NCBI GenBank assembly: GCA_934178345.1
Contig: CAKPQG010000042.1
Location: 1 to 10,406, forward strand
Length of the DNA stretch: 10,406 nt
Reading direction: 5' to 3'
From: an uncultured Dialister sp.
GTDB lineage: Bacteria; Bacillota; Negativicutes; Veillonellales; Dialisteraceae
This document shows positions 1 through 7,503 of the stretch, one piece after another. The translations under genes were made by a program, and so were the position numbers. Under the pieces are notes generated by a model. That model ran no database searches, was not told the origin of the DNA, and saw only the letters and a program-made list of their open reading frames with translations. The first letter of the stretch is position 1. The number at the start of each line of letters is the position of its first letter.

Positions 1-472
1 ACTCCTCCCCGCTGAGCAGCCCCTTAGAGAAGGGGCGCGCCAAAGGCGCAGGATGGATCCTCGCGGCGGTTTGAAAACCAACGTGAAGCTATCCATCTCT
101 CACGCATGTCATTTCGAGCGAAGTCGAGAAAACTTTGTCATTCGCGGTCAAGGACTCACGCTTTCCCCACATGTGCCGCACGCCTCGCCGCTTTCCTCAT
201 CTATCTTTCATACCGTCTGTGCCCTATCCGCCCCTTCGGGGTACCTTTCCCTCGAGGGGAAGGCTGCGATACGAGAATAGCATCATCTAAAGTGGCGGCA
301 AAGCCGCCACGAGAGCCCTGAACCTTGAAGGCAGGGATGGGGTTTACGGAACTCCTCCCCGCTGAGCAGCCCCTTAGAGAAGGGGCGCGCCAAAGGCGCA
401 GGATGGATCCTCGCGGCAGTTTGAAAACCAATGTGAAGCTATCCATCCTCACGCATGTCATTCCGAGCGAAG
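1..472 (+). repeat. Direct duplication, period 350 bp
   Basis: Bases 1-122 and 351-472 are near-identical direct repeats that differ at only a few positions. Each copy has two adjacent hairpins: a 7-bp stem GCCCCTT/AAGGGGC (19-36), then GCGCC-AAA-GGCGC. A GGATCC follows, and each copy runs into the start of a GTCATTYCGAGCGAAG element. The first copy starts at the window edge, so the duplication may extend further left. No gene is credible here: the short open frames overlap each other in several frames and have repeat-derived peptide sequences. Confidence 0.85.
227..312 (+). repeat. Hairpin-rich intergenic repeat, left copy
   Basis: This stretch carries CCCC-TTC-GGGG, then CCTTTCCC-TCGA-GGGGAAGG, then GCTGCGATACGAGAATA, then GGCGGC-AAA-GCCGCC. 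The same ordered block recurs right of the CRISPR locus near 8410-8450, 8844-8900, 9283-9360 and 9741-9830, in the same orientation. The stems are kept while the loops differ (TCGA, TAGA, GCAT), which points to selection on structure or to a spreading structured element. The function is unknown. Confidence 0.7.
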
Positions 473-614
473 CCCTTGATCTTTGCTGCACTGCGGTTAG
501 TATCACTCATCCGCCTCTACGGAAACGACGCCTTGGTGCTGCCTTTTTCCCGCTTTCAAGCACACATCGTTGATCCGTCTGCAAGGAGGATTTCTCGACT
601 TCGCTCGAAATGAC
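457..614 (+). mobile_element. 158-bp MITE-like element with inverted ends (left copy)
   Basis: The element begins GTCATTCCGAGCGAAG and ends CTTCGCTCGAAATGAC. These 16-bp ends are inverted repeats with one mismatch. Its 158-bp length matches the four copies at the right end of the window, and the interior shares the motif CCTTGGTGCT at the same relative place. It has no coding capacity. I see no clear target-site duplication, so transposition is an inference; a REP/BIME-like repeat is the alternative. The 21 bases at 108-128 are the exact reverse complement of 594-614, so a truncated end of the same family lies there too. Confidence 0.65.
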
Positions 615-687
615 GATACACCATTCGAGCAGAGCTTTCATCCACAATCAAGGGGCGGCACACCCATGGGCTACCCCCCCTCATCTA

Positions 688-696
688 TGCTACAAT
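688..696 (+). promoter_or_regulatory. Possible extended -10 promoter for the alcohol dehydrogenase
   Basis: TGC directly before TACAAT (691-696) is an extended -10 signature about 37 bases ahead of the start codon. No convincing -35 box lies 16-18 bases upstream, so this is weak evidence. The gene also has a clear ribosome site, AAGGAG at 721-726, six bases before ATG. Confidence 0.35.
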
Positions 697-732
697 AGAG
701 AAAAACCATCCATTCCCTGAAAGGAGCCCCCC

Positions 733-1920
733 ATGATCCACGATTTCATCTACCATAACCCCACCAAAGTCTACTTCGGAAACGGCATGCTCACCCACCT
801 CTCCGAAGAAATCAGCCGCCTCGGCAGCCGCGTGCTCCTCGTCACCGGCGGCAGCTCCGCCAAAAAGAGCGGCCTCTTCGACAAAGTCCTCGCAGAAATC
901 AGCAAAGCCAATGTCGACTGCTACGGCCTCTCCGGCGTCAAGCCGAACCCCGAGATCGGCCTCGTCCGCGAAGGCGTCCGCCTCGCATGCGAAAAACACC
1001 TCGACCTCATCCTCGCCCTGGGCGGAGGCTCCGTCCTCGACACCGCCAAAGCCATCGCAGGCAGCGTCCCCTACGACGCCGACCCATGGGACCTCATCCA
1101 GTGCCGCGCCCAGATCGATACCGCCCTCCCCCTCATCACCATCCCCACCATCGCCGCGACCGGCTCCGAAATGAATGCCAGCGCCGTCATCACCAACCCC
1201 GAGACCGAAGAAAAATACGGATGGACCGCCCAGGCCTTCCGCCCCTCCGTCTCCTTCCTCTGCCCCGAAAACACCTACACCGTCCCCGCCTATCAGACCG
1301 CCTGCGGCTCCGCCGACATCCTCTCCCACATCATGGAAGTCTACTTCCAGAAAGAAGAGACCTTCCCCGCCACCGAAGCCTACATGGAAGCCATGATGCG
1401 CTCCGTCATGAAAGACGCCCCCATCGCCATGGCAGACCCTGCCAATGAAGACGCCCGTGCAAATCTCCTCTGGACCGCCTCCTGGGCCATCAACGACTTC
1501 ATCGACAGCGGCCACGCCGTCTCATGGACCTGCCACGGCATCGAGCACGAACTCTCCGCCCACTACGACATCACCCACGGCCTCGGCCTTGCCATCCTCA
1601 CCCCCGCCTTCCTCACCTACGTCCTTGACGAAACCACCGCCCCCCGCATCGCTCGCTTCGCCACAAACGTCATGGGCGTCTCCCCAAAAGGCAAAGACAC
1701 CATCAAGATCGCAAACAAAGGCATCAAGCGCCTGCGGAAATACTTCAAGAAACAGCTCCGCCTCCCGACCACCCTCACAGAGATCGGCATCGACGACACC
1801 CGCTTTGCCGAAATGGCCCAGAAAACCATCGCATGGAAAGGCGCCAAAGACGGCCTCCTCCACGGCTTCGTCGACCTCTCCGCCAAAGACCTCGAAGAAA
1901 TCTACCGCCTCGCGCTGTAA
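733..1920 (+). CDS. Iron-containing (BDH/YqhD-like) alcohol dehydrogenase
   Basis: The 395-residue protein is probably a cytoplasmic NAD(P)H-dependent alcohol dehydrogenase of the iron-containing (group III) superfamily. It would reduce aldehydes to alcohols during fermentation; members include butanol dehydrogenases and YqhD. The N-terminal dinucleotide-binding half has the motif GGGSVLD (about 97-103). The metal-binding half has D195, H199 (in SADILSH), H268 and H282, whose spacing matches the family ligands D/H/H/H. Length is normal for the family. The start is supported by AAGGAG six bases upstream. The gene stands alone, with a terminator about 70 bp downstream. Codons end strongly in C and the gene is clearly GC-rich (about 60% in lines sampled by hand), unlike the cas genes. 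Substrate and cofactor preference cannot be read from the sequence. Confidence 0.93.
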   Translation: MIHDFIYHNPTKVYFGNGMLTHLSEEISRLGSRVLLVTGGSSAKKSGLFDKVLAEISKANVDCYGLSGVKPNPEIGLVREGVRLACEKHLDLILALGGGSVLDTAKAIAGSVPYDADPWDLIQCRAQIDTALPLITIPTIAATGSEMNASAVITNPETEEKYGWTAQAFRPSVSFLCPENTYTVPAYQTACGSADILSHIMEVYFQKEETFPATEAYMEAMMRSVMKDAPIAMADPANEDARANLLWTASWAINDFIDSGHAVSWTCHGIEHELSAHYDITHGLGLAILTPAFLTYVLDETTAPRIARFATNVMGVSPKGKDTIKIANKGIKRLRKYFKKQLRLPTTLTEIGIDDTRFAEMAQKTIAWKGAKDGLLHGFVDLSAKDLEEIYRLAL

Positions 1921-1989
1921 GCATCCCAGCTCACAATGCCACGCGCCCGGGAAATCGAAGTGCGACAGACAAAATAAAAGCAAGCCATC

Positions 1990-2018
1990 AAAAAAGCCCC
2001 TGCCAAAGGGGCTTTTTT
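1990..2018. terminator. Bidirectional intrinsic terminator after the dehydrogenase
   Basis: An 11-bp perfect stem, AAAAAAGCCCC / GGGGCTTTTTT, encloses a 7-base loop. It ends in a T-run on the plus strand and also reads as a stem plus T-run on the minus strand. It can stop both the dehydrogenase transcript and anything arriving from the CRISPR array side. Confidence 0.92.
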
Positions 2019-2057
2019 GAAATACATCCGCCATCATCGCATTCCCGTAAAATATAC

Positions 2058-2123
2058 AAAAAGAGCCCTTACTCTCCGTGTCAATAGCGATACTGCCATA
2101 AACAAACCGAGAGCGGGCTCTTT
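2058..2123 (-). terminator. Long hairpin, likely end of CRISPR array transcription
   Basis: AAGAGCCC (2061-2068) pairs with GGGCTCTT (2115-2122), and inside it CTCTC (2072-2076) pairs with GAGAG (2109-2113). On the minus strand the stem is followed by a T-rich tail, TTTTTGTATATTTT, as in an intrinsic terminator. On the plus strand the tail is poor in T. It lies about 65 bp beyond the leader-distal end of the array. The long loop (about 32 bases) is unusual for a simple terminator. Confidence 0.6.
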
Positions 2124-2161
2124 CCCTTATTCCATTAAACGCTGCGCGCCACCGCAAAAGT

Positions 2162-2180
2162 CCGATCAATACCAGATCGG
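2162..2180. other. Small hairpin at the trailer end of the array
   Basis: CCGATC (2162-2167) and GATCGG (2175-2180) form a 6-bp stem with a 7-base loop, seven bases beyond the last repeat. On the minus strand a short ACTTTTG follows, so it could be a weak terminator or pause site for the pre-crRNA. The role is uncertain. Confidence 0.4.
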
Positions 2181-2187
2181 TATTTTA

Positions 2188-2685
2188 GTATCAGTTTACC
2201 TATATCCAACATTGAGCTAAAACGTACTCTTCGAGCTTGTCATTCGCTTCCTGGTATCAGTTTACCTTTATCCAACATTGAGCTAAAACTCCTACGTTTG
2301 CCATAGAGCCAGCTTCTTTGTATCAGTTTACCTATATCCAACATTGAGCTAAAACTGCCGCTTCGCAGGATGAAAAAGGCAAGCAGTATCAGTTTACCTA
2401 TATCCAACATTGAGCTAAAACATATTCCGAAAGGAGGAAATCAAAATGCCAGTATCAGTTTACCTATATCCAACATTGAGCTAAAACATCCACCTGTGAA
2501 TCATATGCGGACGAGCCGTATCAGTTTACCTATATCCAACATTGAGCTAAAACCCTTGGTTTTATCTTTGTCATGAATGCAGTGTATCAGTTTACCTATA
2601 TCCAACATTGAGCTAAAACCAATGTGGGCATCTCTGGCTTTATTGGTAAGTATCAGTTTACCTATATCCAACATTGAGCTAAAAC
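2188..2685 (-). CRISPR. Type II CRISPR array: 8 repeats, 7 spacers
   Basis: Eight 36-bp repeats start at 2188, 2254, 2320, 2386, 2452, 2518, 2584 and 2650. All seven spacers are exactly 30 bp. On the plus strand the repeat begins GTATCAGTTTACC and ends GAGCTAAAAC. On the minus strand it therefore begins GTTTTAGCTC, the usual 5' end of type II repeats, so crRNAs are made from the minus strand, co-directional with cas9-cas1-cas2. The leader end is beside cas2. Repeats are identical except the second from the trailer end (2254-2289), which has CCTTTATCC in place of CCTATATCC. The anti-repeat at 7545-7569 matches 25 of the 36 bases exactly, tying this array to the tracrRNA and Cas9 here. Confidence 0.98.
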
Positions 2686-2712
2686 CTTAAACTCATTATA
2701 CCCCATTATTTC
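2686..2712 (-). promoter_or_regulatory. Very short CRISPR leader with array promoter -10
   Basis: Only 27 bp separate the cas2 stop codon from the first repeat. On the minus strand this gap contains a consensus TATAAT (2695-2700), nine bases before the repeat, so transcription would begin at about the repeat boundary. No good -35 box is visible; it would fall in the end of cas2. The leader needed for spacer integration must be this gap plus perhaps the cas2 3' end. Confidence 0.6.
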
Positions 2713-3033
2713 CTACAGCACCAGCATTTCTTGACAACCCGTTTCTTTCTCTGCGATGGTCGGCTTTCCGAGGAGGATCTGCATCGCAGCATACTGCCTT
2801 TCTGTCACCATGAGGGCACGCACCTGCCCTTTGCCGGGCAGGTGCCGTTTCACGATGCCCAGCATGTGCTGGGCATCATCACGACTGCCGGCGATACGGA
2901 CATAGACAGAATACTGGAGCATATCATAACCGGCATGGAGCAGATATTTGCGAAACTGCATATACGCCTTCCGCTCGTGGGGCGTGCCCGTAGGCAGATC
3001 AAAAAAGATGATAACTCTCATGATTCGTGACAT
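2713..3033 (-). CDS. cas2: CRISPR-associated protein Cas2
   Basis: The 106-residue protein is Cas2, the structural centre of the Cas1-Cas2 spacer integration complex. It shows the ferredoxin-like start MRVIIFFDLP with the family aspartate, followed by ERKAYMQFRKYLLHAGY and the LQYSVYVRI strand, as in Cas2 of type II systems. Two starts are possible. The one chosen gives MSRIMR, resembling the MSYRYMR start of Streptococcus Cas2, and overlaps cas1 by 16 bp. An internal ATG at 3019-3021 would give 102 residues and a 4-base ATGA overlap with the cas1 stop. Neither has a strong ribosome site, so translational coupling to cas1 is likely. The stop codon is 27 bp from the array. Confidence 0.95.
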   Translation of the reverse strand: MSRIMRVIIFFDLPTGTPHERKAYMQFRKYLLHAGYDMLQYSVYVRIAGSRDDAQHMLGIVKRHLPGKGQVRALMVTERQYAAMQILLGKPTIAEKETGCQEMLVL

Positions 3034-3944
3034 TCTGCTTTCATCGCCTCAAAAAGTGTCGCGGTAATGACCGGTATCTGAAGCAGCTCTGCCGATTCCT
3101 TTTCAATGGCCGAGGTGTACTGTTTCACATAGCGAGCCATCACATTTCTGATTTTCATCCGGCACCCATCATAGTCCATCTCCTGATTCAGCAGATTCAC
3201 CAGACTTCTCCGCTGCTGGCTGGTGAGGTCATCCAAAAGCTCTTCATGATGCAGGTCGACCCACATATCCACCACGGGACGGAAGGGCTCCATCAGATCA
3301 TCGCCCAGATTGAAGGCATTGCCATAGCCAATATGGTGGATCCCGATGAGCGGATAGTACCCGAAGGTGTACAGCGTCTTGATCATGGCTGTCCGCAGAA
3401 TGGTATAACCGTAGTTCATCGCATGATTGATCCCGTCATCTTCCATTCGCACGAAACCATCCCCGAAGAAGTGTCGAAAATAGAGCTTGGCACCGATGCC
3501 CTCTCGATTCCCCGCATCCCCCTCTTCCACTTCATCAGCCAATTCCAGCAGACGATGATAGGCATCCATATCTCCTGTACAAAGGCGGAGCGTTTCTGCC
3601 TGATTGGCGAGTTTTCCCTTGACGATTTTGTCCCACAAGGCATCCTTCCGCCCTTGCGTCATCCCCATCTGTTTTGTCACCACGCGATACGGCGCATAAT
3701 GGATCAGCTCCGGATAGATCACAGCGGACGGCAAGTGCTTTTCGTTGCAGATCACGATATGAGCCCCTGCCGTACATAACGCATTGATGGCTGCCGTCGT
3801 GACCACAGTCTTGAGATTATCTAAAACAATACAGTAGATGTCATCGATGGGGACGGGGATCCGTCGCCCCTGTTTCTCGATCTGCAGCACTTGATGCGCG
3901 ACGCTCAGTCGTTCTCCTTCTTCGATAAGCAGTGTGCGAAACAT
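3018..3944 (-). CDS. cas1: CRISPR-associated endonuclease/integrase Cas1
   Basis: The 308-residue protein is Cas1, the metal-dependent integrase that joins new spacers to the leader-end repeat. It has an N-terminal beta domain (about 1-75, starting MFRTLLIEEGERLSV) and an alpha-helical catalytic domain. Family catalytic residues are visible: E148 in NREGIGAKLYF, H204 in GIHHIGYGNAFNLG, and E219 in DDLMEPFRP. The length is usual for type II Cas1. The start lies inside the end of cas9 (40-bp overlap), with a purine-rich AGAAGGAGAGG upstream. The gene is the middle of a cas9-cas1-cas2 operon. GC is about 50% in sampled lines, unlike the AT-rich end of cas9 next to it. Confidence 0.97.
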   Translation of the reverse strand: MFRTLLIEEGERLSVAHQVLQIEKQGRRIPVPIDDIYCIVLDNLKTVVTTAAINALCTAGAHIVICNEKHLPSAVIYPELIHYAPYRVVTKQMGMTQGRKDALWDKIVKGKLANQAETLRLCTGDMDAYHRLLELADEVEEGDAGNREGIGAKLYFRHFFGDGFVRMEDDGINHAMNYGYTILRTAMIKTLYTFGYYPLIGIHHIGYGNAFNLGDDLMEPFRPVVDMWVDLHHEELLDDLTSQQRRSLVNLLNQEMDYDGCRMKIRNVMARYVKQYTSAIEKESAELLQIPVITATLFEAMKAECHES

Positions 3945-6900
3945 GGGTATCCCGCCTCTCCTTCTTTAACCTCTCCCGCTTTCTGACCGTTTAGCGTAAT
4001 AACATATTTCTTTACTGTTGCCTTTTGAGTAATTGGAATATTTTTTGACCATTGAATTTTTTCTTTACCATCATTTCCCTTTACTTTTTTACCGGGATTT
4101 ATCGTAATACTTATTTCGCTTCGAGTTGCCGCTTTCACGCTTTGATAAAACCCTACATAGGTTTCTTTTCCGTCTTCGGTAACTTCAAGATACTCACCGG
4201 AAAACAAATATATCAAATGTTTTGCATATTTCTTTGGTAATTTGATATCATCTTTTAAGCAGATTTTTCCTTCATAAGAAATCACATCAACATATCGAAT
4301 CCCCCACATGCGCGTTTTCCCTTTAGTATCCTTATAAATCTCAACACAATAGTACTTAGGCAGTCCCAGTATGCTGTAATTCGTATCATCGATATTCTTC
4401 TTATAGTAACTGGATATTTTCCCTTCCTTGATCGATACTTTCCGCACCGGCTGTCCATTCGTTGTCCGAAATACATCTATATGTTCTTTTTCCATGTATT
4501 TTTTTATCGGCTTTTTTTTGGAGTCCTTCTTGTTTTCTTTGTCATCTTCATTATTTAAATACTTTTCTCCTTCGGTAAATGCTTTTTCCAGTGCTTCGAT
4601 CAGATACCCGTCTGATGTATACAGCTTCGATAAATCCTTCGATTTCAATTCTTCTACTGCCTTACGACTCACTTGATAGAAGATCCCGTTTTCCTCCACG
4701 AGTCGGATTGGATTCGATTTAGCGATTTCCCCACGGAATTTTCTTTCCACTTTCATCGATACATAAGGGAGATGAGGTCTCACCACAAACGCAGCGCCTT
4801 CATAGTACATCTCCGTCTTTGCTCTATACTCTTCTTCGCTCCGTGTTTCTCCTTCCGGATTTCCCAGACGCAAGTCAACTTCTTTTTCCAGATTCGGCAC
4901 GTAAGACGGTGTCCGTTTGCTTTCTACCAGCTGCTTTCTGATCGCTTCTTCTGTGATCGGGTAAAAGGCTGCGATGCGTTGCGCAGCATTATTCAAAAAA
5001 TGGTCATACTGGATGCTCGTTTCTCCATAATGGCGCTGGATCTGCCGCAGTTTTTCATAGTCCATTGCGATTTCCACGTCCATCTTGGACAGATTCGCCA
5101 GCACGATGGCATCGGCAGCATGGTTCAGGTAATTGGCACGGCATTTCTCATCCGAGCCCCATGTATTCTTCCCCAGCCATTCTTTTCTGAAACGGCTGGT
5201 AATGTGTCCTCGGATACCAAACACTCTAGCCTTTTCCCCGGCAAACTGCAGATGGTTCTTGATGAGTCCCACTACATACTTTGTGATATAGCGGGTGTCA
5301 TTGATATTTCTGGACTTCCACCCCGTAAGGATTTCCTTTGCTTCCTTTCCGTACAATGTCGCAAGCATCAGGTAATCATATTTTTTGTTGCTGATAGGGT
5401 GACTTGTTCTTTTCTTTTCTGCTTTGACACGTTCAATAAACGCCTCTTTCTTTTCTCCTTTCAGATACATGAGCGGTGTCTGCTGTCCTTTCGCCTGATT
5501 TTCGTTTCCGCAGACAAGGGCTTTATTCGCAAGCGTATTATCCAGAATTAAAGAATAGGGAATGATGTGATCCACTTCATAGGCATGACTCTTCGTGTCC
5601 AGCACCATTTCGAGATCCAGCTCACGCCCGCTGTACAAGCACTTTCCTTCCTGCTCCATGTACAGCTTGTATCGTTCGATCTGGATTCCTTTGACTTCCG
5701 ATTCCGCGCAATGCAAAATCTCTGCAATCTTCTTTTTGATGGTATCTCTGGTTTTTTCATGATCCCGCTGCATCTTCTGAATGCGTTTTCGTTCCAGATA
5801 GCTGCGAGCCACATCGTCAGCCACTTCCACATGGATTTCAGCAGGAGAGCCATAGAGCCGGATCAGACAATTCAGCACCTTTCTCGTCTCATTGATCGAG
5901 CGAAGAACGACAGGGTTATCTTTCACATCCTCATCTTGCATCAGTACTTTGGCAGAAAGCAGTCTTTCTCTCTGTGATTCTTGCTCTTCGTTCAGCTGTT
6001 TCTGCTTGTTCCACTGGAAATTGCCGTAAATATCTCCTTTCAGAAACGCTTCGATGGCATCTGCCATATGATGATAAGAAACGCTGGAAGTCCCGTTAAA
6101 CTTATGTCTTTTCAGCGCATTCCAAAAAGCAGGCGGGAGATGTACATGTTCCCATTTTTCCTGAAGTTTCTTCAGCTCCTCTTCTTTTCTATGCGGTGTC
6201 TGGTACATCGAGCATACCGTCCCGAGCTGGTTCAGCAGCGACGTCTTGCCTTCTTCATACTCGGTCAGATCGGTCTCTGACAAAAGTGACTCCCATGGCA
6301 CCTGACATTTTTCTGCTATTTTCTTCATCTCTTTCAAGAAGCGGAAGGATTTCACCAATGTTTTGTCGACATCCTTGCTTCCGTAAATCGCTATTCCCAA
6401 AGGCTTTAACAGTTTGGACGCCTGCGTGCGCGTCAGGCTGCCCTGCTTCATAATGTAAGAAACCATCTTCGCTGCCGCTTCTTGGGTCAGCTTCGCCTCT
6501 CCGGTATCTGTATGCATATAGCGATACTGCGACAGCGCATTGATGGCGGCATATACATCGCCCAATGCGGTGTTCCTGAAACCTCTTCGCTCCTCCGGAT
6601 AAAAGCGGCAATACCCAAGGCTCTCTAAAAATCCCGTATATCTGCGATATTCGGCCTTGTCCGAAGCATACCCTGGCCCATCTTCAAAATCTCTCTGCGA
6701 GAAGATTTTTTTCATGATTTTCTCGATTTTCTCGTCAGTCAGTTCAGGATACCATTCCCTCTGCTTCTTCAGGATCGTGTGGACTTCATTTTCCACATGT
6801 TTCCTTCGAATGATCATGCGGTTCTCATTTTTGTAGAATCGATTCCGATAGTCGATTCGATTCGTGCCAGGGATAGTGCAATTCTGGCAGAGGTATTCAG

Positions 6901-7423
6901 AAATGGTGCGGCAATGGCTTTTGGCTAAAGCCTGATCCAGGCGGTTGGCTGCTGCCTGATTTTTCTTTTCTTCCTCTTCTTCTGTACTCCCTTTTTCATC
7001 GGTATCCATCACGTCATAGAAATCTTTATAGCCGCGGTGATTGCAGGCGTGGATGAGCACCTGAAGTAATTCCGCTTTCGTCAGCTTTTCATCGAGCCCT
7101 TTGACCTTCACGGGCAAAATCTTGTCGGCAGGGCTCTCGCAGGCGCACCGGATTTCATAATCACTCATAAACTGGATATAGCGGACATAGTTTTTCAGAC
7201 GTTCTTTCCGATGCTGCCGCCGGCGCAGCACTCTTCTCACGCCACGAAAGCCTCTGCGCTTCTGACTTTTCCGATCTTTGCCTTCATTCATTTCACCAGA
7301 ATCAAAAATTCGGGAACCCGCATCCTCGATTCTCCTATTTCCCGTCTCATTTTCAGAAACCACGGCCCATCCGCAAGATCCGATGCCGATATCAAAAGCA
7401 AAACGATACTGTCTCTTTTCCAT
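3905..7423 (-). CDS. cas9: RNA-guided DNA endonuclease Cas9 (type II, probably II-C)
   Basis: The 1172-residue protein is Cas9, which uses crRNA:tracrRNA to cut both strands of matching DNA. RuvC-I is at the N-terminus with D11 (FAFDIGIGS). An arginine-rich bridge helix follows at about 51-78. The helical REC lobe spans about 80-500. RuvC-II has E533 (IHVEVADD). The HNH domain has D618, H619 and N642, with the same 23-residue H-to-N spacing as SpCas9. RuvC-III has H768 and D771 (NHAADA). The WED/PAM-interacting region is about 880-1172, including a lysine-rich stretch at 957-980. All catalytic residues are present. The start is fixed by AGGAGG (7428-7433) four bases upstream. Absence of csn2 and cas4 favours II-C, though the protein is on the long side for that subtype. 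Codons for about residues 915-1172 are clearly more AT-rich than the rest, suggesting domain exchange. Confidence 0.98.
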   Translation of the reverse strand: MEKRQYRFAFDIGIGSCGWAVVSENETGNRRIEDAGSRIFDSGEMNEGKDRKSQKRRGFRGVRRVLRRRQHRKERLKNYVRYIQFMSDYEIRCACESPADKILPVKVKGLDEKLTKAELLQVLIHACNHRGYKDFYDVMDTDEKGSTEEEEEKKNQAAANRLDQALAKSHCRTISEYLCQNCTIPGTNRIDYRNRFYKNENRMIIRRKHVENEVHTILKKQREWYPELTDEKIEKIMKKIFSQRDFEDGPGYASDKAEYRRYTGFLESLGYCRFYPEERRGFRNTALGDVYAAINALSQYRYMHTDTGEAKLTQEAAAKMVSYIMKQGSLTRTQASKLLKPLGIAIYGSKDVDKTLVKSFRFLKEMKKIAEKCQVPWESLLSETDLTEYEEGKTSLLNQLGTVCSMYQTPHRKEEELKKLQEKWEHVHLPPAFWNALKRHKFNGTSSVSYHHMADAIEAFLKGDIYGNFQWNKQKQLNEEQESQRERLLSAKVLMQDEDVKDNPVVLRSINETRKVLNCLIRLYGSPAEIHVEVADDVARSYLERKRIQKMQRDHEKTRDTIKKKIAEILHCAESEVKGIQIERYKLYMEQEGKCLYSGRELDLEMVLDTKSHAYEVDHIIPYSLILDNTLANKALVCGNENQAKGQQTPLMYLKGEKKEAFIERVKAEKKRTSHPISNKKYDYLMLATLYGKEAKEILTGWKSRNINDTRYITKYVVGLIKNHLQFAGEKARVFGIRGHITSRFRKEWLGKNTWGSDEKCRANYLNHAADAIVLANLSKMDVEIAMDYEKLRQIQRHYGETSIQYDHFLNNAAQRIAAFYPITEEAIRKQLVESKRTPSYVPNLEKEVDLRLGNPEGETRSEEEYRAKTEMYYEGAAFVVRPHLPYVSMKVERKFRGEIAKSNPIRLVEENGIFYQVSRKAVEELKSKDLSKLYTSDGYLIEALEKAFTEGEKYLNNEDDKENKKDSKKKPIKKYMEKEHIDVFRTTNGQPVRKVSIKEGKISSYYKKNIDDTNYSILGLPKYYCVEIYKDTKGKTRMWGIRYVDVISYEGKICLKDDIKLPKKYAKHLIYLFSGEYLEVTEDGKETYVGFYQSVKAATRSEISITINPGKKVKGNDGKEKIQWSKNIPITQKATVKKYVITLNGQKAGEVKEGEAGYPCFAHCLSKKEND

Positions 7424-7427
7424 AATT

Positions 7428-7433
7428 CCTCCT
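7428..7433 (-). promoter_or_regulatory. cas9 ribosome binding site
   Basis: On the minus strand AGGAGG is followed by AATT and then ATG. The match to the 16S tail is complete and fixes the cas9 start at 7423. Confidence 0.9.
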
Positions 7434-7453
7434 ATTGGGGTATTTCTAAAACC

Positions 7454-7482
7454 TTGCGTTTTATAAGATTCGTTGCTATAAT
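7454..7482 (+). promoter_or_regulatory. tracrRNA promoter
   Basis: TTGCGT (7454-7459) is followed, after exactly 17 bases, by TATAAT (7477-7482), which is preceded by TGC, an extended -10. Transcription would start near 7489. A small hairpin, CAACC-TTAGAT-GGTTG (7488-7503), sits at the predicted 5' end. The promoter reads away from cas9. Confidence 0.75.
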
Positions 7483-7490
7483 GAAATCAA
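7461..7490 (-). promoter_or_regulatory. Possible proximal cas9 promoter overlapping the tracrRNA promoter
   Basis: On the minus strand TTGATT (7485-7490) is followed after 18 bases by TTATAA (7461-7466), about 40 bp ahead of cas9. It occupies the same DNA as the tracrRNA promoter on the other strand, so the two would exclude each other. The match to consensus is moderate, and the distal candidate at 7698-7726 is better. Confidence 0.35.
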
Positions 7491-7503
7491 CCTTAGATGG
7501 TTG

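Noticed and set aside
685..2169. Long minus-strand open frames (276 and 215 codons) opposite the dehydrogenase
   Set aside because: They are shadows of a gene with C-rich third positions; the peptides are glycine/aspartate/valine-rich with no domain, and one crosses the terminator.
2370..2576. 68-codon frame with a repeated ISLPISNIELKH peptide
   Set aside because: It is the CRISPR repeats read as protein: 36+30 bp is a multiple of three, which keeps one frame open.
2188..2685. Promoters inside each repeat, as in the Neisseria II-C array
   Set aside because: The minus-strand repeat ends in CTGATAC, which lacks a usable -10 box; the leader TATAAT is the better candidate.
4673..5551. 292-codon plus-strand frame within cas9
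   Set aside because: It is antisense to conserved RuvC-III and HNH coding sequence and has no ribosome site or recognisable domain.
7446..7452. CTAAAAC just upstream of the tracrRNA promoter, and GTTTTAGA at 7673-7680, as possible further repeat fragments or a natural single-guide RNA
   Set aside because: Only 7-8 bases match and the rest of the repeat is absent; this is within chance in AT-rich DNA.
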